A DNA stretch of 9,884 nt from Bacteroidales bacterium. Its GTDB lineage: Bacteria > Bacteroidota > Bacteroidia > Bacteroidales > VadinHA17. The DNA lies in NCBI GenBank assembly GCA_025455535.1, contig JALOMM010000038.1, forward strand, positions 1 to 9,884. The letters run 5' to 3'. The notes under the pieces were generated by a model. That model was not told the origin of the DNA and made no database searches. It saw only the letters and a list, made by a program, of their open reading frames with translations. The position numbers were made by a program, and so were the translations under genes. Within the stretch, counting starts at the first letter, position 1, and each line of letters starts with the position of its first letter. Below are positions 1 through 7,779 of this stretch, in pieces.

Positions 1-480
1 GCTGGCGCTTCACCGGACGGCGAGTGTCCCCTGGTCGTTGATGACAGCACGCCCAGCTGTGGTGACTCAAGATTTGGCTGTTGGGTGTGTACGATGGTGG
101 AAAAGGACAAGTCCATGACCGCCATGATTCAGAACGACGTTGAGAAAGAGTGGATGATGCCGCTCCTCGAGTTGCGGAACGCCCTGGACTCGCGCGGATG
201 CGGCGAGACAGGCCCGGAGGATGGGTCAGACCACCATCTTCGTGATTTCCGCCGGCTTACTGGCGCAGTTCAGCTAATGGCGACGGGCAAGCCTGTGCCT
301 GGCCCTTATACCCAAGAGGCGAGGGCGTTTTGGCTAAGAAAACTACTGCAGGCGCAGGCGCATATTCGCAAGAACGGGCCGCCAGAGGTTCGCGATATTG
401 AGCTCATCTCCATTGACGAGCTTCAGGAAATCCTGAACAGAAATTCCGGATTAAAAGGACTCTGTGGCACCAACGACTTG
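1..480 (+). other. Unrecognised sequence, open frame running off the left edge
   Basis: This stretch has no stop codon in frame 1 from the left edge to the AraD-like part at 481, so it may be the interior of a longer gene or a gene starting locally. Possible starts are GTG 85, ATG 94 and ATG 115; only ATG 115 has a good Shine-Dalgarno-like stretch (AAAAGGA at 101-107, seven bases away). From 115 the product is mostly charged and soluble, with a likely helical part (residues about 76-96 counted from GTG 85, containing ARAFWLRKLLQAQ) and a second one containing DELQEILNR. I see no signal peptide, membrane segment or known motif and do not recognise the family. It does not resemble any AraD N-terminus. 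Frame 3 closes with TGATGA at 39-44, which could be the tail of another gene, but this is too short to support. No inverted repeats typical of an insertion sequence end were seen. Confidence 0.4.
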
Positions 481-882
481 CGCGAAGTGCTGGCATGGGC
501 GCAGGCAGGAAAGGATATACCATGCCTCGGAACGACACATGCTGACTACTTTCACGGTCCGGTACCTGTTACGCGAAGACTCATGGAGAAGGAGACAGAA
601 ACTGACTATGAGTACAACACCGGCCTTGTTATCGCAGAAGCCATTGGAGAAAGAGACCCGCTGACGATGCCGGCAGTGCTCGTCAACTCGCACGGACCGT
701 TCACCTGGGGGAGGTCAGTGGCTGCGGCGCTGCAGAATGCCGTCATCCTTGAGGAGGTGGCAAAGATCGCTTTTTTGTCGTTGAGCATTGCCCCGGCAAA
801 TGAAATAGAGAAGCACCTGCTTGACAGGCACTATGCACGCAAACACGGAGCCAGTGCACGGTACGGGCAAAACAAAGTGTAA
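85..882 (+). CDS. araD: L-ribulose-5-phosphate 4-epimerase AraD, C-terminal part only, fused in frame to an unrelated N-terminus
   Basis: AraD converts L-ribulose 5-phosphate to D-xylulose 5-phosphate, the last step of L-arabinose catabolism in the cytoplasm. Residues 133-265 of this 265-residue frame match the class II aldolase/AraD family: WAQAG (138-142), GTTHADYF (149-156), NSHGPFTWG (201-209), an ILEEVA helix and the ending RHYARKHG...YGQ. Equivalents of E. coli catalytic D120, H218 and Y229 are D154, H249 and Y260, and metal ligand H171 is H203. The match starts at R133, equivalent to E. coli R99. Everything before it is unrelated, so the phosphate-binding loops and metal ligands D76, H95 and H97 of E. 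coli AraD are absent. The product should therefore be inactive as an epimerase. The start is uncertain: GTG 85 is the longest, ATG 115 has the best ribosome binding site. Tandem stops (TAATAA, 880-885) close it 15 bases before araB. It is a chimera by recombination or by assembly; the identity of the C-terminal half is secure. Confidence 0.8.
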   Translation: MCTMVEKDKSMTAMIQNDVEKEWMMPLLELRNALDSRGCGETGPEDGSDHHLRDFRRLTGAVQLMATGKPVPGPYTQEARAFWLRKLLQAQAHIRKNGPPEVRDIELISIDELQEILNRNSGLKGLCGTNDLREVLAWAQAGKDIPCLGTTHADYFHGPVPVTRRLMEKETETDYEYNTGLVIAEAIGERDPLTMPAVLVNSHGPFTWGRSVAAALQNAVILEEVAKIAFLSLSIAPANEIEKHLLDRHYARKHGASARYGQNKV

Positions 883-897
883 TAAAACCAGGGGAAG

Positions 898-2565
898 ATG
901 AGCAGATATTCCATAGGAGTCGATTTCGGGACCCTCTCGGGAAGGACAGTCCTGGTTGATGTTTCTAACGGTGAAGAGATTGCCGTTTCTGTCTTTGAGT
1001 ACAAACACGGAGTGATGGACAAGGAACTCCCTGACGGCACACCCCTGGGGGCCGACTGGGCCCTGCAGCATCCGCAGGATTATCTTGACGTGTTCATGTA
1101 CACCATTCCTGACGTGATGCAAAAGGGATCGGTGAGCGCTGACCAGATCATCGGTGTCGGGATTGATTTTACCGCATGCACCATCCTCCCCGTCAAGGCT
1201 GACGGCACACCCCTGTGCTTCATGAATGAATTTTGCAGGCGGCCAAATGCGTGGGTCAAGCTATGGAAGCATCATGCAGCACAGGACGAAGCAAACATGC
1301 TGAATGCGGTTGCAGAAAAACGGGGTGAGAAATTCCTTAGACGGTACGGGGGGAAGATATCGTCAGAGTGGATGATACCAAAGATATGGCAGACACTTGA
1401 TGAAGACCCCGACATATATTATGCTGCAGACAGATTCCTGGAAGGTGCCGACTGGGTTGTATGGCAGCTGACAGGAAGAGAGACACGCAACACCTGCACT
1501 GCAGGATACAAGGCAATCTGGCACAAGGGTGAAGGGTACCCTTCGGATGAGTTCTTTAAAGATCTTCATCCGGCCATGGAACACCTGGTTGACCGGAAAC
1601 TGTCGCGCAGCCTCCTTCCGGTAGGCACAAAGGCAGGATCAATAACCCCCCTGGCAGCAAGGCTCACAGGCCTCAAGGAGGGCACTGCCGTAGCGGTAGG
1701 CAATGTCGATGCCCATGTGTCTGTCCCGGCCGTGGGCATAACGTCTGCCGGAAAGATGCTGGCAATAATGGGAACATCGACATGCCATATGCTGCTGGGA
1801 GAGACGGAGAAGGAGGTGCCTGGCATGTGCGGCGTTGCTGAAGACGGAATAATTGAAGGTTTCTTCGGTTATGAGGCAGGACAGAGCTGTGTCGGAGATC
1901 ATTTCCAGTGGTTCGTGGAAAACTGTACTCCTTCAGAGTATAAAGCCGAAGCTGATGCAAGAGGGATCGGCACCCACGCACTGCTGACTGAGAAAGCCTC
2001 GGCACTCAAGCCCGGCAGCAGCGGGCTGGTGGCACTCGACTGGTGGAACGGCAACAGGTCTGTCCTTGTTGATGTCGATCTGACCGGAGTGATCGTCGGG
2101 ATGACCCTCGCAACAAAACCGGAGGAGATATACCGGGCACTCATTGAAGCAACGGCTTACGGGACGAGGATGATCATCGATACTTTTGAGGAAAACGGTG
2201 TTCCTGTCAGCGAGTTTTACGCTGCAGGAGGCATCGCTGAGAAGAATCCCTTCGTAATGCAGATCTATGCTGATGTATTGGGCAGGGAGATAAAGATATC
2301 CGGCAGCCCGCAGGCACCGGCACTGGGGTCGGCAATGTTCGGAGCCGTGGCGGCAGGAAAAATGGCAGGTGGTTTCGACACCATACAGGAGGCTGCAAAA
2401 ATCATGGCAAAGGTGAAGAATTACACTTTCAGGCACAACCCGGAGAACACAGCGATATACGACAGGCTTTACCGTGAGTACAGGCTGTTGCATGACCATT
2501 TCGGGCGGGGCGGGAATGATGTTATGAAGAGGCTTAAACAGATAAAAAAGGAGGCCAGACAATGA
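898..2565 (+). CDS. araB: Ribulokinase AraB (FGGY carbohydrate kinase)
   Basis: AraB phosphorylates L-ribulose with ATP to give L-ribulose 5-phosphate in the cytoplasm. At 555 residues it is the usual ribulokinase length (E. coli about 566), and it appears complete. The N-terminal FGGY domain opens with the phosphate-binding loop DFGTLSGRT (9-17). [12 protein letters not shown] (88-99) and the [17 protein letters not shown] block (110-126) are typical of ribulokinase rather than xylulokinase or glycerol kinase. The motif [10 protein letters not shown] (268-277) carries the probable catalytic base D271. The C-terminal ATPase domain has MGTSTCHML (291-299), [20 protein letters not shown] (442-461) and [11 protein letters not shown] (473-483). 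The start at 898 follows AGGGGAAG (890-897), a purine-rich site unusually close to the ATG. The stop overlaps the next start as ATGA. The neighbours, an AraD end upstream and arabinosidases downstream, support an L-arabinose role. Confidence 0.95.
   Translation: MSRYSIGVDFGTLSGRTVLVDVSNGEEIAVSVFEYKHGVMDKELPDGTPLGADWALQHPQDYLDVFMYTIPDVMQKGSVSADQIIGVGIDFTACTILPVKADGTPLCFMNEFCRRPNAWVKLWKHHAAQDEANMLNAVAEKRGEKFLRRYGGKISSEWMIPKIWQTLDEDPDIYYAADRFLEGADWVVWQLTGRETRNTCTAGYKAIWHKGEGYPSDEFFKDLHPAMEHLVDRKLSRSLLPVGTKAGSITPLAARLTGLKEGTAVAVGNVDAHVSVPAVGITSAGKMLAIMGTSTCHMLLGETEKEVPGMCGVAEDGIIEGFFGYEAGQSCVGDHFQWFVENCTPSEYKAEADARGIGTHALLTEKASALKPGSSGLVALDWWNGNRSVLVDVDLTGVIVGMTLATKPEEIYRALIEATAYGTRMIIDTFEENGVPVSEFYAAGGIAEKNPFVMQIYADVLGREIKISGSPQAPALGSAMFGAVAAGKMAGGFDTIQEAAKIMAKVKNYTFRHNPENTAIYDRLYREYRLLHDHFGRGGNDVMKRLKQIKKEARQ
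2548..2554 (+). promoter_or_regulatory. Strong Shine-Dalgarno site inside the 3' end of araB
   Basis: AAGGAGG lies seven bases before the ATG at 2562, within the last codons of araB. It selects 2562 rather than the in-frame ATG at 2571 as the start of the first GH127 gene. Such a full match is uncommon in Bacteroidetes, where ribosome binding sites are usually weak, and together with the ATGA overlap it suggests coupled translation. Confidence 0.7.
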
Positions 2566-4523
2566 AAGGCATGTCATTATTCAGGGCACTCATCACTCTC
2601 TTTCTCATTTCATGCGGGAGCAACAGTGAGGACAGGAAAATGAACAGCTGGCTGAAAACACCGGGGGCTGATGAAGTCAGGATAAATGACAGTTTCTGGA
2701 CCCCGAAAATTGATCGCAACAGGGAAGTTACCATCCCGTATGTCTTCAGCCAGTGCGAGGCTACCGGACGTATTGACAACTTCGCTGTTGCCGGCGGGCT
2801 GAAGGAAGGAAAACATACCGGCGAGAGATATAATGACTCAGATGTCTTCAAGGTCATTGAGGGGGCGTACTACTCGCTCATGGAGACACCTGATCCGGCG
2901 TTGCGCCGCTATGCTGACAGTCTCGTGACACTGATAGCCGCTGCACAGGAAGACGATGGTTATCTGTATACAACACGTACCATTGACCCGGTGAACATGG
3001 CTCCCGGTGCCGGACGCGAGAGATGGATCGACGAGCGGGTCAGCCATGAGCTGTATAATGTGGGTCATATGTATGAGGCAGCCGTGGCACATTATCATGC
3101 AACCGGTTCTGACACTTTCCTGAATGTTGCCCTTAAGAATGCAGCTCTCGTAGAAAAGGAATTCGGCTGGGGCAGGAGGGAGATAGCTCCGGGTCACCAG
3201 GAGATTGAAATTGGGCTTATAAAACTTTACGGCGTCACCGGAGAGAAACGATGGCTCGATCTCGCACAGTTCTTTATCGATGTCAGAGGCAGGGGTGGTG
3301 ACTATGTCCGTCATCCCGACGACAGCAGGTTCAGGGTTTACAATGACTCGGTCTACCTCCAGATGCATAAGCCTGTTCTCGAACAGGAAGAGGCTGTCGG
3401 TCATGCTGTCAGGGGTGCATATATGTACACGGCCATGGCTGACCTTTCAGAAGCCACGGGAGATGACAGGTATCTTGAAGCCTCGAAAAGAATATGGGAC
3501 GATGTCACCGGGGGTAAGATATACATCACCGGCGGCATAGGGTCAAAAGAATATGGCGAAGCCTTCGGCGAATACTTTGAGCTTCCGAACATGACAGCCT
3601 ATACGGAAACATGCGCCTCTGTAGCCAATGTCTTCTGGTGTCACCGCCTCTACAGGGCCACCGGCGAATCAAAATATATTGATGTCCTGGAACGCACTCT
3701 CTATAACGGTCTTATTTCGGGCATTGGATTCGACGGCTGTCACTTCTTCTACCCCAATCCGCTTGAGTCAGACGGCAGCTTCGAACGCGCCGGATGGTTT
3801 GACTGCTCATGCTGTCCTGTCAATGTGGCGCGGTTCATGCCAGCCATGAAACAGTATATCTATGCCTCTTCCGAAGATCAGATAAGCATTAACCTGTTTA
3901 TCAGTTCCGAAGCGACATTTGAATTAAACTCAGGCATTGTCGGTATCAGCCAGCAGACAGAGTATCCGTGGAGCGGCAGGGTTGAGATGAAAGTCATTCC
4001 TGCTTCTGAAAACCAGCGTTTTGGCATCAGGATCCGCATTCCGTCATGGACCGGTGATGAGCCCTTTGCCGGAGGGCTGTACAGGTACATCACTCCTCAG
4101 ACCGGACAAACAGTTGTTGAGATTAACGGTGAAAAGGGAGGATATGAAGAGAAGGATGGCTTCATGATCATTGACAGGAAATGGAAGAAGGGAGATCTGA
4201 TTGTTCTGCTGCTGCCGGTGGAGCCCCGGTTCATAGTTGCCAGAGATGAGGTCACGGCTGACAGCGGGAGGGTAGCTCTCGGTGTCGGGCCGATTGTATA
4301 TTGCCTCGAGGAGGCAGATAACGGCAAGGTCAGGGAAATAAAAGTTGATCCCGACACCAGCCCGGAGTATATCTTTGAAAGAGACAATATGGGTGGAACA
4401 GGGTTGGTTCTGTTCAATGCAGTGATGGCTGACGGCTCTGAGAAACAGGTGAAGGCAATCCCTTATTATTCGTGGGCGAACAGGGGCAGGGGTGAAATGA
4501 TTGTATGGATGAAAACAAAATAA
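2562..4523 (+). CDS. GH127-type beta-L-arabinofuranosidase lipoprotein (DUF1680), first of a tandem pair
   Basis: This family hydrolyses beta-L-arabinofuranosides with retention, using a cysteine nucleophile held by zinc. The 653-residue length matches the characterised Bifidobacterium longum HypBA1 (658). A lipoprotein leader ends in LISC, making C18 the lipidated residue, so the enzyme is anchored in the cell envelope. The mature protein has the (alpha/alpha)6 barrel blocks ([10 protein letters not shown] 41-50, [13 protein letters not shown] 128-140, [14 protein letters not shown] 161-174, YITGGIGS 321-328), then a beta-sandwich C-terminus ending in RGRGEMIVW. Catalytic residues fit: E333 (acid/base, HypBA1 E322), zinc ligands E349 and C351 (E338, C340), and the pair C417-C418 (nucleophile and ligand). 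Compared with its downstream paralogue it carries an extra loop of roughly 14 residues around 244-268. It overlaps araB by four bases. GH146 (a sister DUF1680 family) or another GH127 specificity, such as the aceric-acid-related sugar of RG-II, cannot be excluded. Confidence 0.9.
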   Translation: MKGMSLFRALITLFLISCGSNSEDRKMNSWLKTPGADEVRINDSFWTPKIDRNREVTIPYVFSQCEATGRIDNFAVAGGLKEGKHTGERYNDSDVFKVIEGAYYSLMETPDPALRRYADSLVTLIAAAQEDDGYLYTTRTIDPVNMAPGAGRERWIDERVSHELYNVGHMYEAAVAHYHATGSDTFLNVALKNAALVEKEFGWGRREIAPGHQEIEIGLIKLYGVTGEKRWLDLAQFFIDVRGRGGDYVRHPDDSRFRVYNDSVYLQMHKPVLEQEEAVGHAVRGAYMYTAMADLSEATGDDRYLEASKRIWDDVTGGKIYITGGIGSKEYGEAFGEYFELPNMTAYTETCASVANVFWCHRLYRATGESKYIDVLERTLYNGLISGIGFDGCHFFYPNPLESDGSFERAGWFDCSCCPVNVARFMPAMKQYIYASSEDQISINLFISSEATFELNSGIVGISQQTEYPWSGRVEMKVIPASENQRFGIRIRIPSWTGDEPFAGGLYRYITPQTGQTVVEINGEKGGYEEKDGFMIIDRKWKKGDLIVLLLPVEPRFIVARDEVTADSGRVALGVGPIVYCLEEADNGKVREIKVDPDTSPEYIFERDNMGGTGLVLFNAVMADGSEKQVKAIPYYSWANRGRGEMIVWMKTK

Positions 4524-4533
4524 ACATTCGATA

Positions 4534-6513
4534 ATGAAAAAAATAAAAGGAACCTGGTTGCTTATCGCAGTGGTTATGTCATCACTTGCCTCATGTGGTG
4601 GCAGCAACAATAATGAGAACTATCCGATCATGCCTGTACCCTTCACCTCGGTGAAGATGACAGACAATTTCTGGGCTCCGCGCATTCAGAAGAACCATGA
4701 GGTGACCATACCCATCGCTTTCGGATACTGTGAATCGACCGGCCGGATCAGGAATTTTGAGATTGCCGGAGGGCTTGACACAGGCGCGTTTCAGACACTC
4801 TATCCCTTTGATGACTCTGACGTTGTCAAGATCATCGAGGGGGCGAGCTATTCCCTGCAGACCTATCCTGATCCGGTGCTCGAGGCATATCTTGACACCC
4901 TGATATACAAGATAGGTCTCGCCCAGGAGGATGACGGGTACCTCTATACCAACCGCACCATCGCGGAGATGGGCTACGGAAGGCTTCATGAATGGGCTGA
5001 GGGAGGCAGGTGGGAGAAGACGAATATTCTGAGTCATGAACTCTACAACCTCGGACACACATACGAGGCAGCCGTCGCTCATTACATGGCGACAGGCAAG
5101 AGAACCCTCCTCGATATAGCGATTAAATCGGCCGATCTTGTTGACAGGGATTTCGGCTGGGATGCCTTTGTCAGCTATCCGGGGCACCAGGTTATTGAGA
5201 TAGGGCTCGTGAAGCTCTACCGGGTCACCGGGGAGAGACGTTACCTTGACCTGGCAAAATTCTTTCTTGACGCCAGGGGTACTCGTGAAGACGGCGATGA
5301 ATATGCACAGAGCCACATGAAGGTGGTTGATCAGACAGAGGCGGTGGGGCATTCGGTCAGGGCTACATATATGTACTCTGGCATGGCTGACGTGGCTGCC
5401 ATCCTCGGTGACGAGTCATATGTAAACGCTATCACTAAGATATGGGAAGATCTTGTCTGGAGGAAGATGTACATCACCGGTGGCATAGGAGCCTCAGGCG
5501 GCAACGAGGGCTTCGCCGAACCCTACCACCTCCCGAACATGACCGCTTACTGCGAGACCTGCGCGTCGATAGGAAGCATTTTTTTCAACCACAGGATGTT
5601 CTCAATGCACGGTGAAGGCAAATACTTTGATATACTTGAAAAGACGCTGTATAACGGTGCTCTCTCAGGTGTAAATCTTGCGGGAGACAAGTTCTTCTAT
5701 CCCAATCCGCTCGAGTCAGACGGCCGTCATCAGCGCTCAGCATGGTTCGGCTGTGCATGCTGCCCCTCCAACGTCGCAAGGTTCATCCCAGCAATCCCCG
5801 GGTATATCTACTCGGTGACTGACAGGGATCTCTATGTGAACCTTTATGCTTCAAATGAAGCTGATGTAAGAGTCGGAAGCAATGAGGTCAGGATAACTCA
5901 GGAGACTGATTACCCCTGGGAAGGGAAAGTCAGTATCACTGTTGATCCGGCTGATGAGAACCGGTTCAGTCTCCGTCTGCGCATACCGGGATGGGCACGG
6001 AACGAGGCTATCCCCGGCGGCTTATACACCTTTTCGGATTCTGTCAGTGAAGAGTACAGCCTGACGGTAAACGGCGAAAGTCTAAAGACTGAAGTAACCG
6101 ATGGCTACATCTGCCTGAGCCGTAAATGGAAGAAGGGAGACAGGGTGGAACTTTCCCTGCCCATGCCTGTCAGGACTGTCATTGCAGATGAAAAAGTCAG
6201 GGAAAATGCAGGCAAATATGCTGTTCAGAGGGGGCCCCTCATGTTCTGTGCTGAATGGCCCGATAATCCCGAAGTGAAGGTCCTCGACCTCATGATTGAC
6301 GAAAAGCCTGTATTTACCTCCGCGTTTGAGGCAGATCTTCTGAACGGCACTGAAATTATTAGAACCACTGGTTACCTGAAGGTGACAAATGTTGACGGCA
6401 GTGTCGCGGCAGGCGAATCCGCAGGGCTGACGCTCATCCCATACCACCTCTGGAACAACAGGGGCAAGGGAGAGATGAGGGTCTGGCTACCGTATGCAGA
6501 CGGAGAGGTTTAG
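4534..6513 (+). CDS. GH127-type beta-L-arabinofuranosidase lipoprotein (DUF1680), second of a tandem pair
   Basis: A paralogue of the preceding gene, 659 residues, separated from it by only 10 bases. The leader MKKIKGTWLLIAVVMSSLAS ends in the lipobox LASC with lipidated C21. All catalytic positions are kept: E325 as acid/base, E341 and C343 as zinc ligands in the TAYCETCAS block, and C409-C410 in CACCPSNVARF. The conserved blocks FWAPRIQKNHEVTIP (46-60), [13 protein letters not shown] (130-142), SHELYNLGHTYEAA (167-180) and YITGGIGA (313-320) align with the first copy, but the proteins differ throughout, so this is an old duplication or two distinct subfamilies, not a recent copy. It lacks the 244-268 loop of the first copy. 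No Shine-Dalgarno site precedes ATG 4534 (ACATTCGATA), as is common in Bacteroidetes. Both copies are probably active and may act on different linkages, for example terminal beta-L-Araf in RG-II side chains versus hydroxyproline-linked arabinosides; that split is inference. Confidence 0.9.
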   Translation: MKKIKGTWLLIAVVMSSLASCGGSNNNENYPIMPVPFTSVKMTDNFWAPRIQKNHEVTIPIAFGYCESTGRIRNFEIAGGLDTGAFQTLYPFDDSDVVKIIEGASYSLQTYPDPVLEAYLDTLIYKIGLAQEDDGYLYTNRTIAEMGYGRLHEWAEGGRWEKTNILSHELYNLGHTYEAAVAHYMATGKRTLLDIAIKSADLVDRDFGWDAFVSYPGHQVIEIGLVKLYRVTGERRYLDLAKFFLDARGTREDGDEYAQSHMKVVDQTEAVGHSVRATYMYSGMADVAAILGDESYVNAITKIWEDLVWRKMYITGGIGASGGNEGFAEPYHLPNMTAYCETCASIGSIFFNHRMFSMHGEGKYFDILEKTLYNGALSGVNLAGDKFFYPNPLESDGRHQRSAWFGCACCPSNVARFIPAIPGYIYSVTDRDLYVNLYASNEADVRVGSNEVRITQETDYPWEGKVSITVDPADENRFSLRLRIPGWARNEAIPGGLYTFSDSVSEEYSLTVNGESLKTEVTDGYICLSRKWKKGDRVELSLPMPVRTVIADEKVRENAGKYAVQRGPLMFCAEWPDNPEVKVLDLMIDEKPVFTSAFEADLLNGTEIIRTTGYLKVTNVDGSVAAGESAGLTLIPYHLWNNRGKGEMRVWLPYADGEV

Positions 6514-6528
6514 CCAATGACGGGGCTG

Positions 6529-6558
6529 TTGACAGAATGAATGAAACAAACAGATAAT
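6529..6558 (+). promoter_or_regulatory. Candidate promoter with sigma-70-like boxes before the aldose epimerase gene
   Basis: TTGACA (6529-6534) and GATAAT (6553-6558) are separated by 18 bases in the 78-base gap before the epimerase start at 6592. This resembles the E. coli consensus with one mismatch. Bacteroidetes primary sigma factors instead favour TTTG and TAnnTTTG; the nearest approach to that is TATTTTCG at 6563-6570, with no matching upstream box at the usual distance. It may be chance. Confidence 0.25.
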
Positions 6559-6591
6559 CTGCTATTTTCGCAGAGGGAATCGACCAAAAAC

Positions 6592-7725
6592 ATGAATATG
6601 AAAAAAGTGAAATTACTAACTGTGGCACTCATTGCGGTTCTGATGGCTGGGATGGTTGCCTGCAAGACAAAAACGAAAGAGATGATTACAAGTGAGGCAT
6701 TCGGCACTTTCGACGGTAAGGAAGTTCTTCTTTACACGCTTACGAACAAGGCGGGTAATGTGATTAAGCTGACAAACTACGGTGCGGCTATTGTTCAGAT
6801 CAATGTTCCTGACCGCAATGGCGTAAAGGAAAACGTCACCTTCGGTTATGATACCTTCGGGGGCTATGCCGGCGGAGACCTCTATTTCGGGAAGGTTGTA
6901 GGACAATATGCCAACCGTATCGCGAAAGGGAAGTTCACTGTTGACGGCGTTGAATACTCCCTGGCACTGAACAACGGGCCCAACTCATTGCACGGAGGAC
7001 CCACAGGCTGGCACAGCCGGGCATGGGATGCGGAGGTGCTTAAGGGTACCGACTATCCGGCCATAAGGTTTACATACAACAAACCGGATATGGAAGAGGG
7101 CTTCCCGGGGAATCTGGTGGCTGAGGTAGTATATACCTGGACTGACGAAAACGAGATAATAATGGACTACAAGGTCACCACAGACAGGAATACGGTGCTC
7201 AATATCACCAACCATGCCTATTTCAACCTGCACGGTGCAGGAAACGGTGATATCCTTGATCACGAGGCATTAATAAGGGCTTCTTCCTTTACGCCGGTTG
7301 ATTCGACTCTTATCCCTACCGGTGAGATAAGGCCCGTGGAGGGTACTCCGTTTGACTTCCGTACGCCTCATCTGATAGGCGAGAGGATATCTATGGATTA
7401 CGATCAGCTCGTCCTTGGCGGCGGTTATGACCACAACTTTGTGCTTGACAATGTGGAGCCGGTTGATGCCGAGGTCTATGATCCCTCAACCGGCAGGTTG
7501 CTCGAAGTAATTACCGACCAGCCCGGTGTTCAGCTCTATACCGGCAATTTCCTTGACGGGACACAGACAGGCGTCGGAGGAAAGGTTTACAATTATCGTT
7601 CAGGCTTCTGTCTCGAGACCCAGCATTTTCCTGACAGTCCCAACCAGCCTGCTTTTCCGTCTGTCATCCTGACACCGGAGGAGCCGTTCCTTTCGAGCAC
7701 GGTATACAGGTTCAGCATAAGATAA
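6592..7725 (+). CDS. galM: Aldose 1-epimerase (mutarotase), probably exported lipoprotein
   Basis: Mutarotases interconvert the alpha and beta anomers of free aldoses, including arabinose, xylose and galactose. The 377-residue product has the GalM beta-sandwich signatures. Numbered from 6592, these are NRI (107-109), NSLHGG with H134, NITNHAYFNLHG with H208, GGYDHNF with D280, and GFCLETQHFPDSPNQP with E342. H134 and H208 are the substrate-binding and acid residues and E342 the base of the Lactococcus enzyme (H96, H170, E304). The leader MNMKKVKLLTVALIAVLMAGMVAC has a basic start, a hydrophobic core and a cysteine at 24 in GMVAC. The -3 residue is Met, so the lipobox is slightly non-canonical, but export is likely. 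An upstream in-frame ATG at 6541 would put 17 polar residues before the leader and is rejected; ATG 6598 is an alternative. An exported form fits a role next to the enzymes that release the sugars. Confidence 0.92.
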   Translation: MNMKKVKLLTVALIAVLMAGMVACKTKTKEMITSEAFGTFDGKEVLLYTLTNKAGNVIKLTNYGAAIVQINVPDRNGVKENVTFGYDTFGGYAGGDLYFGKVVGQYANRIAKGKFTVDGVEYSLALNNGPNSLHGGPTGWHSRAWDAEVLKGTDYPAIRFTYNKPDMEEGFPGNLVAEVVYTWTDENEIIMDYKVTTDRNTVLNITNHAYFNLHGAGNGDILDHEALIRASSFTPVDSTLIPTGEIRPVEGTPFDFRTPHLIGERISMDYDQLVLGGGYDHNFVLDNVEPVDAEVYDPSTGRLLEVITDQPGVQLYTGNFLDGTQTGVGGKVYNYRSGFCLETQHFPDSPNQPAFPSVILTPEEPFLSSTVYRFSIR

Positions 7726-7734
7726 ATAATACCC

Positions 7735-7765
7735 AGTGGCGACGCGCAAGTTGCGCGTCGCTACT
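7735..7765. repeat. Near-perfect 31-base palindrome, REP-like element or terminator hairpin
   Basis: The left arm AGTGGCGACGCGCAA (7735-7749) pairs with TTGCGCGTCGCTACT (7751-7765) around a single central G. The inner 11 pairs are perfect and the only irregularity in 15 is one G-U pair. In practice the loop would open to five bases (AAGTT). On the minus strand the element reads GTAG followed by the palindrome, the form of GTAG-type REP sequences linked to REP-associated tyrosine transposases. It fills most of the gap between the epimerase and GH3 genes. It has no run of T after it, so classical intrinsic termination is doubtful, but it could shield the upstream mRNA end. Only one copy is in the window, so repeat status is inferred. 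Confidence 0.65.
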
Positions 7766-7779
7766 TAATCCTTTGCCAG

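Noticed and set aside
3..44. Short frame-3 stretch ending TGATGA at 39-44, possibly the end of another gene
   Set aside because: Only 12 codons are visible, with no recognisable motif.
1933..2577. 214-codon open frame on the minus strand inside araB
   Set aside because: It lies wholly opposite the strongly conserved ribulokinase C-terminal domain and its translation is Cys/Pro/His-rich with no motif.
4591..5352. 253-codon open frame on the minus strand inside the second GH127 gene
   Set aside because: It is antisense to conserved GH127 barrel motifs, and its product shows no recognisable domain; codon bias explains the lack of stops.
6541..6591. Upstream start at 6541 for the aldose epimerase
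   Set aside because: It would place 17 polar residues ahead of a clear export leader, and the leader begins naturally at 6592 or 6598.
7757..7779. Possible Bacteroidetes -7 box (TAnnTTTG) before GH3, at TAATCCTTTG
   Set aside because: The spacing between TA and TTTG is four bases instead of two, and no TTTG-type -33 box lies at the right distance.
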